NCBI GenBank assembly: GCA_013334485.1
Contig: JAAXXL010000017.1
Location: forward strand, 1-43,333
DNA from: Chlorobiaceae bacterium
GTDB taxonomy: Bacteria > Bacteroidota > Chlorobiia > Chlorobiales > Chlorobiaceae
Reading direction: 5' to 3'
DNA length: 43,333 bases
This document shows positions 25,174 to 34,133 of the stretch, piece after piece. Both the position numbers and the translations under genes were made by a program. Below the pieces are notes generated by a model. It had not been told where the DNA came from. It worked only from the letters and a program-made list of their open reading frames with translations, and did not search any database. How positions within the stretch are numbered: position 1 is the stretch's first letter; every line of letters starts with the position of its first letter.

Positions 25174-27464
25174 GTGCCGGGAGTGCCGCCGCTGAAGAGC
25201 GGAGGCGTATCAGTGTCGGCGGTATTGTGCAGGGGGTAGGGTTTCGGCCTTTTGTCTTTCGACTCGCACTTTCGTTGGGACTGAAAGGGTTTATCCGCAA
25301 CACGCCTTCGGGTGTGTTGATCGAAGTGCAGGGGGCTTCGGTGCTTCTTGACCGGTTCAGCCATGTAGTGCAGCATGATGCGCCTCCTCTTTCGAGGATA
25401 GAAACAGTAGAGGAGATGCTCATTGATTCTCTATCGGAAGAGGGTTTTGTTATCCGATATTCCAGTTCCGGAAGTGAGGTTGAAACGCTCATTCCTCCGG
25501 ATATTGCCCTTTGCAGCGAATGCCACAGAGAGCTTTTTGATCCGGATAATCGCCGCTTTCGATACCCTTTCATAAACTGTACGAACTGCGGTCCCCGCTA
25601 TACCATAGTCAGTCAGCTTCCCTATGATCGTCAGTTTACCTCCATGCACACCTTTGCAATGTGTCCGGAGTGTGAGCGGGAGTATCATGACCCTCTTGAC
25701 CGCCGTTTTCACGCAGAACCGACAGCCTGTCCTGTTTGCGGCCCTGCCATCAGTCTGCTTGATGCATCAGGCAAACCCATTGATACTGCTGACGGTGTTA
25801 AAGAGGCCTCAATACAGCTCAGAAACGGAGGAATTGTTGCCCTGAAAGGTGTTGGTGGATTTCATCTGGCCGTTGATGCTTCAAATGAAGATGCTGTTCG
25901 GCGACTGAGAGCAAGAAAGGGGCGTGAAGCCAAGCCGTTTGCCGTGATGATGCGTGACATTTCACGTGCTGGCAGGTATTGCGAGCTTAGTGACGGAGAG
26001 CTTGCTGCTCTGAACTCTGCCGAAGCTCCGATTGTGCTCCTTAAAAAAAGAGAGGGTTCTGATCTTGCACCCTCAGTGGCTCCCGACAGTGACCGGCTTG
26101 GTGTAATGCGGCCTTATTCTCCCCTGCATGCGCTTCTGTTTGATGAGAGCCCGGAGGTTCTTGTGATGACCAGTGCGAATTTCAGCGAGGAACCGATTAC
26201 GAGCGAAAATGATGATGCGGTCACGAGACTTCAGGGTATTGCCGATGTTTTCCTTCTGCATAACCGGCCCATCTACCTGAAATGTGATGATTCAGTAACC
26301 ATTCACCTGTCAGGAAAGCTCCGTCAGTTACGCCGGAGTCGGGGGTATGTGCCCGCTCCGATATATCTGCAAGAGATTGGCCCCTCTGTGCTTGGAACCG
26401 GAGGTGAGCTGAAAAACACCATTGCTCTTTTGAAGGGATCTCATGCTCTACTGAGCCAGCACATTGGCGACATGAAAAACTTTGAGTCCTATCGCCATTA
26501 CGAGCATGTTGCACTTCATTTTCAGCATCTTTTTCAGGTTTCGCCTGAGCTTGTGGTGCATGACCTTCATCCCGATTATATGACAACACTCTGGGCCGCC
26601 CGGCAGGAACTACCCTTGCTTGGTGTTCAGCATCATCATGCACACCTTGCCTCCTGCCTTGCTGAACAGAGAGAGGAGGGGCCGGTAATCGGGCTTATCC
26701 TTGACGGAACAGGTTACGGAACTGACGGCAAGATCTGGGGTGGAGAGCTGCTCATTGGCGACGCAGGAGGAGCCGAACGGTTTGCCTCCTTTGAACCCAT
26801 GCCCCTGCCCGGTGGTGAAGCAGCCATCTTGCAGCCATGGAGGGCCGCGCTTGGTTATCTGTTCAGAAGTTGTTCCGATCTGCCGGAACTTCCCTTTATG
26901 AGCGGACGGAGTATTGAGCCGGTAGTCGAGCTGCTGCAAAAACAGGTGGGTCTCTATGAAACTTCGAGCTGCGGGAGGCTGTTCGACGCCGTTGCCGCCC
27001 TTTGTGGTTTAAGGGGGGAGATCAGCTATGAGGGAGAGGCCGCTGTTGCGCTGACGCATGCGGCAGGGGGCCGTGCAGGAGAGAGTGCTTTCAGTTACGG
27101 GCTTCAGGAGGAAAACGGGCACTGGATCATCCTTGTTTCACCGATTGTCCGGGATGCGGCTGAGGCGGTAATCAACGGCGTGAGTGTAGCTGCAATCAGC
27201 CGCTGCTTCCACCGGACTCTGCTCGACTGTTTTCAGGAGATCATCGGCAAGGCTTCTTCGGCAACCGGAATAAAAACAGTTGCCCTGAGCGGAGGGGTCT
27301 TCCAGAATGCGCTTCTTTTTGAAACTCTGCATCGGGAGCTTGAAGCCGGAGGGTACAGGGTGCTTGCCCACTCACTTGTTCCCTCAAATGACGGCGGCCT
27401 CTCCCTCGGACAGGCCATGATTGGCCGCGAATACCTCAAAGGCAACTATCGTGGAGTTTATTAG
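25134..27464 (+). CDS. hypF: HypF, carbamoyltransferase for hydrogenase cyanide ligands
   Basis: Makes the thiocarbamate on HypE that becomes the CN ligands of the NiFe site. Domains in order: acylphosphatase-like at about residues 25-115 (GIVQGVGFRPFVFRL); two Zn-finger modules with CSECHRELF/CTNCGPRYT and CPECEREYHD/CPVCGP; a YrdC-like domain with KGVGGFHLAVDA, RKGREAKPF and MTSANFSEEPI; and a Kae1-like C-terminal domain with QHHHAHLAS, LDGTGYGTDGKIWGGE and ALSGGVFQNALL. Length (776 aa) is normal. It begins about 40 nt inside hypB. The ATG at 25134 has AAGGG at a suitable distance, with a second ATG nine nt later. Confidence 0.96.
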   Translation: MAAMDRKQTQTALSAGSAAAEERRRISVGGIVQGVGFRPFVFRLALSLGLKGFIRNTPSGVLIEVQGASVLLDRFSHVVQHDAPPLSRIETVEEMLIDSLSEEGFVIRYSSSGSEVETLIPPDIALCSECHRELFDPDNRRFRYPFINCTNCGPRYTIVSQLPYDRQFTSMHTFAMCPECEREYHDPLDRRFHAEPTACPVCGPAISLLDASGKPIDTADGVKEASIQLRNGGIVALKGVGGFHLAVDASNEDAVRRLRARKGREAKPFAVMMRDISRAGRYCELSDGELAALNSAEAPIVLLKKREGSDLAPSVAPDSDRLGVMRPYSPLHALLFDESPEVLVMTSANFSEEPITSENDDAVTRLQGIADVFLLHNRPIYLKCDDSVTIHLSGKLRQLRRSRGYVPAPIYLQEIGPSVLGTGGELKNTIALLKGSHALLSQHIGDMKNFESYRHYEHVALHFQHLFQVSPELVVHDLHPDYMTTLWAARQELPLLGVQHHHAHLASCLAEQREEGPVIGLILDGTGYGTDGKIWGGELLIGDAGGAERFASFEPMPLPGGEAAILQPWRAALGYLFRSCSDLPELPFMSGRSIEPVVELLQKQVGLYETSSCGRLFDAVAALCGLRGEISYEGEAAVALTHAAGGRAGESAFSYGLQEENGHWIILVSPIVRDAAEAVINGVSVAAISRCFHRTLLDCFQEIIGKASSATGIKTVALSGGVFQNALLFETLHRELEAGGYRVLAHSLVPSNDGGLSLGQAMIGREYLKGNYRGVY

Positions 27465-27485
27465 AAATCTGATCTCGTATTATTC

Positions 27486-27530
27486 GTCCTTGCTGTCGTT
27501 GTAGTCCTTATTGTCCTTGTTTTTATTATT
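27486..27530. repeat. Period-9 GTC(C/G)TT tandem repeat in the hypF-hypC gap
   Basis: GTCCTT, GTCGTT, GTCCTT, GTCCTT begin at 27486, 27495, 27504 and 27513, exactly nine apart, followed by TTTATTATT. Read on the minus strand the core is GGAC, the same core and period as at 21844-21890. It occupies about half of the otherwise featureless 99-bp gap inside the hyp operon. Confidence 0.6.
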
Positions 27531-27563
27531 ATCTTTTCCAATTAAACCAAACAAACCACTGCA

Positions 27564-27836
27564 ATGTGCCTTGCCATTCCCGGAAAACTTCTTGAAATCA
27601 GTTCTGAAAATGGCCTGAAGATGGGCACTATTGATGTCAACGGTGCCAGGACAAGGGCGTGCCTTGAGTATGTGCCGGAGATTCAGGTTGGCAATTATAC
27701 CATTGTCCATGCAGGGTTTGCCCTGAAAATCATTGATGAGGAAGAAGCTGCCGAAAGCCTGAAACTCTGGGCGGAGCTGGTTGAGAAGGGGGCGTTCGAT
27801 CCTTTTGATGAGCTGCCTTCATCCGGGGCTGTTTAA
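27564..27836 (+). CDS. hypC: HypC, hydrogenase maturation chaperone
   Basis: Small chaperone that works with HypD to carry the Fe(CN)2CO unit. It starts [12 protein letters not shown] with the essential Cys2. It has the family segment [27 protein letters not shown]. Length (90 aa) is normal. There is no obvious Shine-Dalgarno before the ATG. hypD starts 12 nt downstream. Confidence 0.96.
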   Translation: MCLAIPGKLLEISSENGLKMGTIDVNGARTRACLEYVPEIQVGNYTIVHAGFALKIIDEEEAAESLKLWAELVEKGAFDPFDELPSSGAV

Positions 27837-27847
27837 CGCAGGTTGCC

Positions 27848-28942
27848 ATGAAGTATATTGATGAATACCGCGATCCGCAGCTTGCCCGCAAACTTCTTGC
27901 CGAGATCCACAGAGTTACCACACGATCATGGACTATCATGGAGATTTGCGGTGGACAGACCCATTCGATTATCCGCAACGGCATTGATCAACTGCTGCCG
28001 GACGCCATAGAGCTGGTACACGGGCCGGGATGCCCGGTCTGTGTTACGCCGCTTGAGTCGATTGAGAGGGCGCTCGAAATTGCTGCTCAAAAAGAGGTGA
28101 TTTTTACCAGTTTCGGTGATATGCTCCGTGTTCCCGGAAGTTCACGGGATCTTTTTATGGTGCGCAGTGAAGGTGGTGACGTGCGCATACTCTTTTCACC
28201 GCTTGATTCCCTGCAGATAGCCCGCGATAATCCGGATAAAGAGGTGGTCTTTTTTGCGGTCGGCTTTGAGACTACGGCACCGGCAAATGCCATGGCGGTC
28301 TGGCAGGCTGTACGGGAAGGGATTCAAAACTTCAGCATCCTTGTAAGCCAGGTCATGGTGCCGCCGGCCATGCGGGCCATTCTCTCCTCTCCGGGAAACC
28401 GGGTTCAGGGGTTTCTTGCCGCCGGCCATGTCTGTGCTGTTATGGGTTATGAAGAGTATGAGCCTGTGGCGCAGGAGTTTCATGTGCCAATTGTTCCCAC
28501 AGGCTTTGAACCTGTTGACCTTCTTGCCGGAATTCTTGAAACTGTCGAACAGCTTGAAGAGGGGAGGGCGGAACTGGTCAACCGCTACGCCAGAGTGGTC
28601 AGCCGGGAAGGGAATAGAAAAGCGAAGGAGATTATCGAAAATGTGTTTGAGGTAACTGACCGTCAATGGCGCGGCATCGGGCTGATTCCGGGGAGCGGTC
28701 TTGGATTGAGAGAGGAGTTCGCACGTTTCGATGCTGAAAAAAAGTTCAATGTTTCCCATATCTGTGCCTCGGAATCACCGCTCTGTATGAGTGGTCAGGT
28801 TCTTCAGGGTGCATTGAAGCCTGACGCTTGTCCTGCATTTGCAAAAGAGTGCACCCCGGAGCACCCTCTCGGTGCGACCATGGTCTCTTCCGAAGGGGCG
28901 TGCGCCGCATATTATAACTATCACAGAAAATTCACTCCATGA
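27848..28942 (+). CDS. hypD: HypD, iron-sulfur scaffold for the Fe(CN)2CO cofactor
   Basis: Scaffold on which Fe, CO and CN are assembled. Cys motifs are seen in [22 protein letters not shown], and the C-terminal cluster region ([39 protein letters not shown]). The redox/ligand motif [13 protein letters not shown] and [14 protein letters not shown] are present. Length (364 aa) is normal. The stop overlaps the hypE ATG by 4 nt. Confidence 0.97.
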   Translation: MKYIDEYRDPQLARKLLAEIHRVTTRSWTIMEICGGQTHSIIRNGIDQLLPDAIELVHGPGCPVCVTPLESIERALEIAAQKEVIFTSFGDMLRVPGSSRDLFMVRSEGGDVRILFSPLDSLQIARDNPDKEVVFFAVGFETTAPANAMAVWQAVREGIQNFSILVSQVMVPPAMRAILSSPGNRVQGFLAAGHVCAVMGYEEYEPVAQEFHVPIVPTGFEPVDLLAGILETVEQLEEGRAELVNRYARVVSREGNRKAKEIIENVFEVTDRQWRGIGLIPGSGLGLREEFARFDAEKKFNVSHICASESPLCMSGQVLQGALKPDACPAFAKECTPEHPLGATMVSSEGACAAYYNYHRKFTP

Positions 28943-29982
28943 CCATTGAACCGGTCTGTCCGGCCCCCATTACGCAGCATGAATCAGTCCAGATGGCACA
29001 TGGCGCAGGCGGACGGTTGTCACAGGTACTCATGCAGCGGGTATTCATGCCGCACCTGCACAATCAATTTCTCGATCTGCTTGACGATCAGGCAAAGCTT
29101 GATCTGCCAACGGGCCGAACAGCATTTACAACCGATACCTACGTCGTGAGTCCGGTCTTTTTTCCGGGCGGCAATATCGGTGAACTTGCGGTTAATGGTA
29201 CGGTCAATGACCTGGCAGTCGGAGGTGCCAAGCCGCTCTATCTTAGCGCAGGCTTTGTGCTTGAGGAGGGGTTTCCGCTGGCTGATCTTGAAACCATTGT
29301 CATGAGTATGGCGGCAGCAGCCCTGAAAGCAGGAGTGATGATTGTCACCGGCGATACCAAGGTTGTCGGCAAAGGTCAGTGTGACAAAATTTTTATCAAT
29401 ACCACCGGGGTTGGCGCTATCAGGGAGGGTGTTGATCTCTCCTGCCGCAACCTGAAGCCGGGGGATGCCCTCATCCTTTCAGGAACAGTCGGAGATCATG
29501 GCATGGCTATCATGACCTCGCGTCAGGGTCTCTCATTTCAGTCAACGATCAAGAGCGATTGTGCGTCACTTAACCATATGATTGGAGCAGTTCTCGATGC
29601 GGTGCCCGCTGTCAGTGCCATGCGTGACCCGACAAGAGGGGGTGTGGCCGCAACGCTCAACGAACTTGCCGCAGCTTCATCAGTCGGTATTGAGATCAAT
29701 GAGACTGCAATTCCGGTAAAACCCGATGTCCGTGGTGCCTGTGAACTGCTCGGGATCGATCCCCTCCATGTTGCCAACGAAGGCAAGCTTGTTCTGGCGG
29801 TTGCCACCCGAGATGCTGACAAGGTTCTTGAGGTAATGCGAGCGACCGAAGAGGGTCGGGATGCCGTCATTATCGGCTCGGTTGTGGCTGATCATCCCGG
29901 TATGGTTGTTATGCGAACCGCTTTCGGCAGCCGCCGGATAGTCGATCTCCCTCTCGGTGAACAGCTACCGCGAATCTGCTGA
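28939..29982 (+). CDS. hypE: HypE, carbamoyl dehydratase
   Basis: ATP-dependent dehydration of the C-terminal Cys thiocarbamate to thiocyanate. AHGAGGRLS near residue 21, [28 protein letters not shown] and [11 protein letters not shown] form the ATP-binding part. [16 protein letters not shown] is the PurM-like hinge. The protein ends in LPRIC, with the required C-terminal Cys. Length (347 aa) is normal. It ends 11 nt from the convergent thiF stop with no visible terminator between them. Confidence 0.97.
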   Translation: MTIEPVCPAPITQHESVQMAHGAGGRLSQVLMQRVFMPHLHNQFLDLLDDQAKLDLPTGRTAFTTDTYVVSPVFFPGGNIGELAVNGTVNDLAVGGAKPLYLSAGFVLEEGFPLADLETIVMSMAAAALKAGVMIVTGDTKVVGKGQCDKIFINTTGVGAIREGVDLSCRNLKPGDALILSGTVGDHGMAIMTSRQGLSFQSTIKSDCASLNHMIGAVLDAVPAVSAMRDPTRGGVAATLNELAAASSVGIEINETAIPVKPDVRGACELLGIDPLHVANEGKLVLAVATRDADKVLEVMRATEEGRDAVIIGSVVADHPGMVVMRTAFGSRRIVDLPLGEQLPRIC

Positions 29983-29993
29983 TTTTCAGGATT

Positions 29994-30743
29994 TTATCGT
30001 GTGCCGCAGATCGGGCAGTGGGGATCGCGGCTCAGTGGAACTTTGCGGATCTCTGTCGAGAGTGAGTCGTAGGTCAGGAGTGTGTTGACGAGAGGTTTGC
30101 CGATGGAGAGGATGTGTTTTATTGCTTCGATAGCCTGCATGGAGCCGATGACGCCGGGGAGTGCTCCGACCGGGCCTGATGGAGTGGAGGCAGCAGGGAC
30201 ACCCTCTTCATGGAATACGCAGTGGTAGCAGGCGGTTTTGCCGGGATGGACGGTCATCATCTGGCCATAGAACTGCCGGATTCCGGCGTGAGAATAGGGT
30301 TTTGCCGCATTGTGGCAGGCCTTGGCGATCAGAAATTTGGACTCAAAATTGTCGGTTGCGTCAATCACAAAGTCGTACCCGGCAAGCAGCTCAGGCGCGT
30401 TCTCTTCGGTTAACCGGAAGGGGTAGAGTGAGAGCCTGATGTCGGGGTCAAGAGCGTTAATTCTTTCGGCTGCCGAACTCACTTTCTCTTCTCCAAGAGC
30501 GGCTGTGGTGTGCAGGATCTGGCGCTGTAGATTGCTCAGTTCCACTGTGTCGCCATCCATAATCCCCAGCGTGCCGATTCCGGCCGCAGCGAGATAAAAA
30601 GCAGCCGGTGAGCCGAGCCCTCCGGCTCCGACTACGAGTACTTTAGCCTGTAACAGTTTCTCCTGCCCTGCTTCGCCAATCTCCTGAAGTGAGAGGTGGC
30701 GCAGGTAGCGCTGCCGCTGTTTGTCGTTCAATTTCAATGTCAT
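29994..30743 (-). CDS. thiF: ThiF/MoeB/HesA-family E1-like adenylyltransferase
   Basis: Activates the C-terminal Gly of ThiS by adenylation for sulfur loading. Nucleotide site VVGAGGLGSPAAFYLAAAG (residues 38-56), DGDTVELSNLQRQILH, and ATDNFESKFL. Zn ligands C172/C175 (CYHC) and C243/C246 (CPIC). The Cys that many ThiF/MoeB proteins carry just before the GALPGVIGSMQA helix is absent: residues 185-189 read ASTPS. Length (249 aa) is normal. The start overlaps the thiH stop by 4 nt, placing it last in thiSGHF. A MoeB role is possible, but the context favours thiamine. Confidence 0.9.
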   Translation of the reverse strand: MTLKLNDKQRQRYLRHLSLQEIGEAGQEKLLQAKVLVVGAGGLGSPAAFYLAAAGIGTLGIMDGDTVELSNLQRQILHTTAALGEEKVSSAAERINALDPDIRLSLYPFRLTEENAPELLAGYDFVIDATDNFESKFLIAKACHNAAKPYSHAGIRQFYGQMMTVHPGKTACYHCVFHEEGVPAASTPSGPVGALPGVIGSMQAIEAIKHILSIGKPLVNTLLTYDSLSTEIRKVPLSRDPHCPICGTR

Positions 30744-31828
30744 ACGTGCAGTTTCTTCCCTTTCATTTCGGCGCTTTGTTCAGAGGACGGGCCGTTGAAG
30801 ACCGGTTCCCAGTTTTTAAATACCGGTTCAATATCTTTTGCTCGAAGGGCCGCACAAAACTCTTCAGCAGAGCGGTCGTCAGAAACGTCAAACTGCCCTT
30901 TCTCGGTGCTGTTATCGTCATATCCGCCAACCGTGGTGCGGCTGGCAATGCTCATGCGGGTTATACCGAGGCCTGCCATGCCGTCACGGTAGGCCGCACT
31001 CTCTCTGGTTGAGAGTACCAGTTCAACATCCGGCAGTGCAATCCGGTATGCAAAGATCATCCGGGCAAGAAGATGGTCATCAACCGGAAAGGGAGGCTCG
31101 TAGCCTCCGGTTTGCGGCCTCATCCGGGGAAAGGAGACCGATATGCCTGCCCGCCAGTATGTTTTGCTGAGATGACGGACGTGGCGGTAGAGCATCAGGG
31201 CGTCTTCTACCGGTTCCGACAGCCCGAGCAGTACGCCGAGACCAACGGTTTTTATGCCCCCATCAAGTGCTCTTGCAGGGGTTTCAAGCCGGTCAAGAAA
31301 ATCCTTTTTTGGCCCCCAGCGGTGAAGCGCTTCGTAGCGCTCGCGGTTGTAGGTCTCTTGGTAGATGGTGATGCCGGTACAGCCGCACTCTGCGAGGGCG
31401 TGGTATTCTGCTACAGTCATGGGAAAAGCTTCGACCGAGACCCGCTGCGTGCTTCTGGCTGCGATTTCAACGGCCCGTCGCAGATAGTCGAAATCGGCCC
31501 TCTTGGTCCGTTCTCCGGTCAAAAGCAGTATGTCGCTGATTCCGAGTTTTTTCATGGCGAGCAGCTCCCGCTCAATCTCATCCTCTTCAAGCCGTCGGCG
31601 GAGGGTTGTTCTGTCTGAGGCAAAGCCGCAGTAGATACAGCCGCTTGAACAGTGGTTGGAGAGGTAGAGCGGTGCGTAGAGCGAGATGGTGCGTCCGAAA
31701 CGGCGCAGGGTGATCGCTTTTGACTCCTCTGCCAGTGATTCAAGTGAGAGTGGTGAAGAGGGCGAAAGCATGGCGGCAAGGGCTGCGGATTCCCGCTCGT
31801 CGGTCAGCCACTCCGGTGCACTACTCAT
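30740..31828 (-). CDS. thiH: ThiH, tyrosine lyase (radical SAM)
   Basis: Radical SAM enzyme that cleaves tyrosine to dehydroglycine for the thiazole ring. The cluster motif [10 protein letters not shown] (CX3CX2C) is near residue 61. ThiH-type segments are [50 protein letters not shown] and [12 protein letters not shown]-like [13 protein letters not shown]. Length (362 aa) is normal. ThiH, rather than ThiO, implies an anaerobic route to the glycine imine. Both ends overlap neighbours by 4 nt, so translation is tightly coupled. Confidence 0.95.
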   Translation of the reverse strand: MSSAPEWLTDERESAALAAMLSPSSPLSLESLAEESKAITLRRFGRTISLYAPLYLSNHCSSGCIYCGFASDRTTLRRRLEEDEIERELLAMKKLGISDILLLTGERTKRADFDYLRRAVEIAARSTQRVSVEAFPMTVAEYHALAECGCTGITIYQETYNRERYEALHRWGPKKDFLDRLETPARALDGGIKTVGLGVLLGLSEPVEDALMLYRHVRHLSKTYWRAGISVSFPRMRPQTGGYEPPFPVDDHLLARMIFAYRIALPDVELVLSTRESAAYRDGMAGLGITRMSIASRTTVGGYDDNSTEKGQFDVSDDRSAEEFCAALRAKDIEPVFKNWEPVFNGPSSEQSAEMKGKKLHV

Positions 31829-32604
31829 GCTTTTGCTCCGAGAAAAGAGGTGAGCGGGCTTGTTGCAACGGCGGAGCCGCTTTTCTGCATCAGCCCGGCA
31901 TTGAACCCCGTTCTTCCGGCAATAACCGCACCGGCAAAGGCCTCTGCCATTTTCGGAGGGTCAGATGCAACCGCAACAGCGCTGTTGACCAGCACGGCAC
32001 CGCACCCCATCTCCATGGCTGCGGCTGCTTCGGACGGGGAGCGCAGACCTGCATCAACAATGACCGGAATGCCGCTTTCGCGGATGATGATATTGAGCAT
32101 CCCGGCGGTAGCAAGTCCCTGCCCGCTGCCGATAGCCGAACCGAGCGGCATGACCGATACGCAACCGACCTCCTCAAGGCGTTTGGCCAGAACCGGGTCA
32201 GCGGAAATATAGGGCATGACAAGAAATCCCTCTTTCGCCAGAATCCGGGCAGCCTCGTATGTTTCAATCGGGTCGGGCATCAGATGCTGGGGATTGGGAT
32301 GAATTTCCACCTTGATGAAGGGGCTTCCGGAGAGTTCCCGTGCAATATGGGCTGCCCGAACAGCTTCTGCAGCGGTTGATGCTCCCGATGTATTTGGCAT
32401 CAAGGTTATTCCTTGAATTTCCTTCAGCGGACCGAAAAGATCGTCTTCGAGTTGCTCGCGGTTGAAGCGGCGCAGTGCCACAGTGACGAGCTGGGTTCCG
32501 GAAGCCCGGACGGCTTCAAGCATAACCCTGGCGTTGCTGAATTTTCCTGTTCCGAGAATCAGGCGGGAGGTAAAACTGTAAGAGCCTAACTGCAATAAGT
32601 CCAT
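31825..32604 (-). CDS. thiG: ThiG, thiazole synthase
   Basis: Forms the thiazole phosphate from deoxyxylulose phosphate, dehydroglycine and ThiS thiocarboxylate. Segments: [12 protein letters not shown], the Schiff-base Lys in [46 protein letters not shown] and [13 protein letters not shown] use the ATG at 32604 (MDLLQLGSY, 259 aa). The frame is open to a TTG at 32646, which would overlap the thiS end, but that extension is not family-like. The 3' end overlaps thiH by 4 nt. Confidence 0.94.
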   Translation of the reverse strand: MDLLQLGSYSFTSRLILGTGKFSNARVMLEAVRASGTQLVTVALRRFNREQLEDDLFGPLKEIQGITLMPNTSGASTAAEAVRAAHIARELSGSPFIKVEIHPNPQHLMPDPIETYEAARILAKEGFLVMPYISADPVLAKRLEEVGCVSVMPLGSAIGSGQGLATAGMLNIIIRESGIPVIVDAGLRSPSEAAAAMEMGCGAVLVNSAVAVASDPPKMAEAFAGAVIAGRTGFNAGLMQKSGSAVATSPLTSFLGAKA

Positions 32605-32629
32605 AACTGTTGTGTCTGTCTGAGGCAGG

Positions 32630-32842
32630 TTAGCCGCCGCCGGCAAAAATCAGTATCTCAACCCGGTCACCTTCCTGCAACTGGTGTGTTGATCGATTTT
32701 CAGGGCGGACGCTTCGGTCATTTACCAAAACTGCCACGTTTTTTCCGTCAGATCCGATGATTGAGAGAAGCCCGTTCAGGTCAGAACCCTTTGGGAGCTG
32801 CTCTTCCTTTCCATTCAGTTCAATAGTAATCATTTGTGACAT
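32630..32842 (-). CDS. thiS: ThiS, sulfur carrier protein
   Basis: Ubiquitin-like sulfur carrier ending FAGGG, so the terminal Gly-Gly needed for adenylation and thiocarboxylation is present (with one additional Gly). The fold elements [17 protein letters not shown] and [12 protein letters not shown] are typical. Several starts are possible (ATG at 32851, 32842, 32833). 32842 has GAAAGA just upstream and gives 70 aa. The frame begins practically on top of the preceding lyase stop at 32854, indicating one transcript. Confidence 0.92.
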   Translation of the reverse strand: MSQMITIELNGKEEQLPKGSDLNGLLSIIGSDGKNVAVLVNDRSVRPENRSTHQLQEGDRVEILIFAGGG

Positions 32843-32853
32843 TTCTTTCATCG

Positions 32854-34005
32854 TCAAATTGATATGGGGATATTGAGGGCGTTCAATATATCGGCCTCGA
32901 GATCTTCTGCATTTTCAAGACCAACCGAGAGCCTGACAAGGTTATCGGTACATCTTCTGCGTTTGCGTTCCTCCGCAGTAAGCGCTCCCAGCGTCATTTT
33001 CGGCGGTGAGGCAATGAGCGACTCCACTCCACCAAGACTGTCAGCCAGAATAAAGAGCTTCAGGTTTGCGGTCAGGGTTTTAACTGCCGGAAGCCCCCCT
33101 TTGAGTGCAAAGGTCAGCATGCCTCCGAAGCCGCTCATCTGTCGTTTCGCAAGTTCATGCTGCGGGTGAGAGGGGAGTCCGGGGTAAAAAACCCTTTCAA
33201 CAGCAGGGTGTCGCTCAAGAACCCCGGCAAGGTGCAGGGCATTGAGCTCATGCTCTTTCATGCGGATTTTCAGGGTTTTCAGTCCGCGCATGATAAGCCA
33301 GCAGTCCCAGGGAGCAGGTATCGCTCCGGCTGCCGCCTGATAGTTTTTAATGATGGTGTGGAGTGCAGGATTTGAGGTTACAACAGCTCCTCCAATCACA
33401 TCGCTGTGACCACCAAGGTATTTTGTGGTGCTGTGCACAACAATATCTGCGCCGAGGTCGAGCGGACGCTGGAAGTATGGGCTTGCAAAGGTATTGTCAA
33501 CAGCAACGATGATTCCCTGCTTTTTTCCGAGTTCGGCAAGGGCTGTGATGTCCGAAAGCTGGAGAAGGGGATTGGAGGGGGTTTCCAGCCAGATCAGCTT
33601 TGTTGCCGGTGTGATGCAGGCCGCATAGCTTTCGGTGGTTTCGTTCTCCGCATAGGTGGTTGATACTCCCCAGGGACGAAGAAGCTGTTCAAAGATGCGG
33701 TAGGAGCCGCCATAGAGATCGTTGCTTGCTACGACGTGGTCGCCGGGCTTGAGCACCTGTAGCGCGGCCATGGTTGCCGCAACTCCCGAGGCGAATGCAA
33801 GCCCGAATTTGCCATTTTCAAGCAGGGCAAGGGTTGTTTCAAGCGCTTTTCTGGTGGGATTGCCGATTCTTGAGTAGAAAAAATCACGATGGTGCTCAAG
33901 GTCTTCCCGCTCGAAGGTTGAGGTCTGGTAGACAGGAACAGTTACCGAACCGGTATGGGGGTCGGGAGCCTGACCGTCATGAATTGCTATGGTTTCAAAC
34001 TGCAT
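32854..34005 (-). CDS. Cystathionine gamma-lyase / gamma-synthase family PLP enzyme
   Basis: Cys/Met-metabolism PLP enzyme, 383 aa. PLP Lys in VVHSTTKYLGGHSDV near residue 200. Other family marks: YSRIGNPTRKALE, FASGVAATMAAL, DLYGGSYRIFEQ, WLETPSNPLL, VDNTFASPYFQRP and the Ser-containing SLGGVESLI. The family covers cystathionine gamma-synthase, gamma-lyase and methionine gamma-lyase, and the reaction cannot be settled by eye. Lying between the cysteine desulfurase and thiS, it likely takes part in transsulfuration or sulfide release. Confidence 0.9.
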   Translation of the reverse strand: MQFETIAIHDGQAPDPHTGSVTVPVYQTSTFEREDLEHHRDFFYSRIGNPTRKALETTLALLENGKFGLAFASGVAATMAALQVLKPGDHVVASNDLYGGSYRIFEQLLRPWGVSTTYAENETTESYAACITPATKLIWLETPSNPLLQLSDITALAELGKKQGIIVAVDNTFASPYFQRPLDLGADIVVHSTTKYLGGHSDVIGGAVVTSNPALHTIIKNYQAAAGAIPAPWDCWLIMRGLKTLKIRMKEHELNALHLAGVLERHPAVERVFYPGLPSHPQHELAKRQMSGFGGMLTFALKGGLPAVKTLTANLKLFILADSLGGVESLIASPPKMTLGALTAEERKRRRCTDNLVRLSVGLENAEDLEADILNALNIPISI

Positions 34006-34133
34006 GATACATTCTTGTCAACGATTATTTCTTGTGCACGGAGTTCGGTTCTTTCAATAATACCGGGAACAAAGATAACCGTTCTTTTCCTTTTTTACCG
34101 AAAACACTTTTGCTCACTTTTCTGATGTTCCTC

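Noticed and set aside
26221-26939. Antisense ORFs inside hypF
   Set aside because: They lie fully within the strongly supported hypF frame and have no recognisable domain; they are shadows of codon bias.
34006-34133. TPP riboswitch before the lyase-thi genes
   Set aside because: No THI-box core (CTGAGA ... ACCTGATCTGG-like) could be found in this gap or in the gaps further upstream that I checked.
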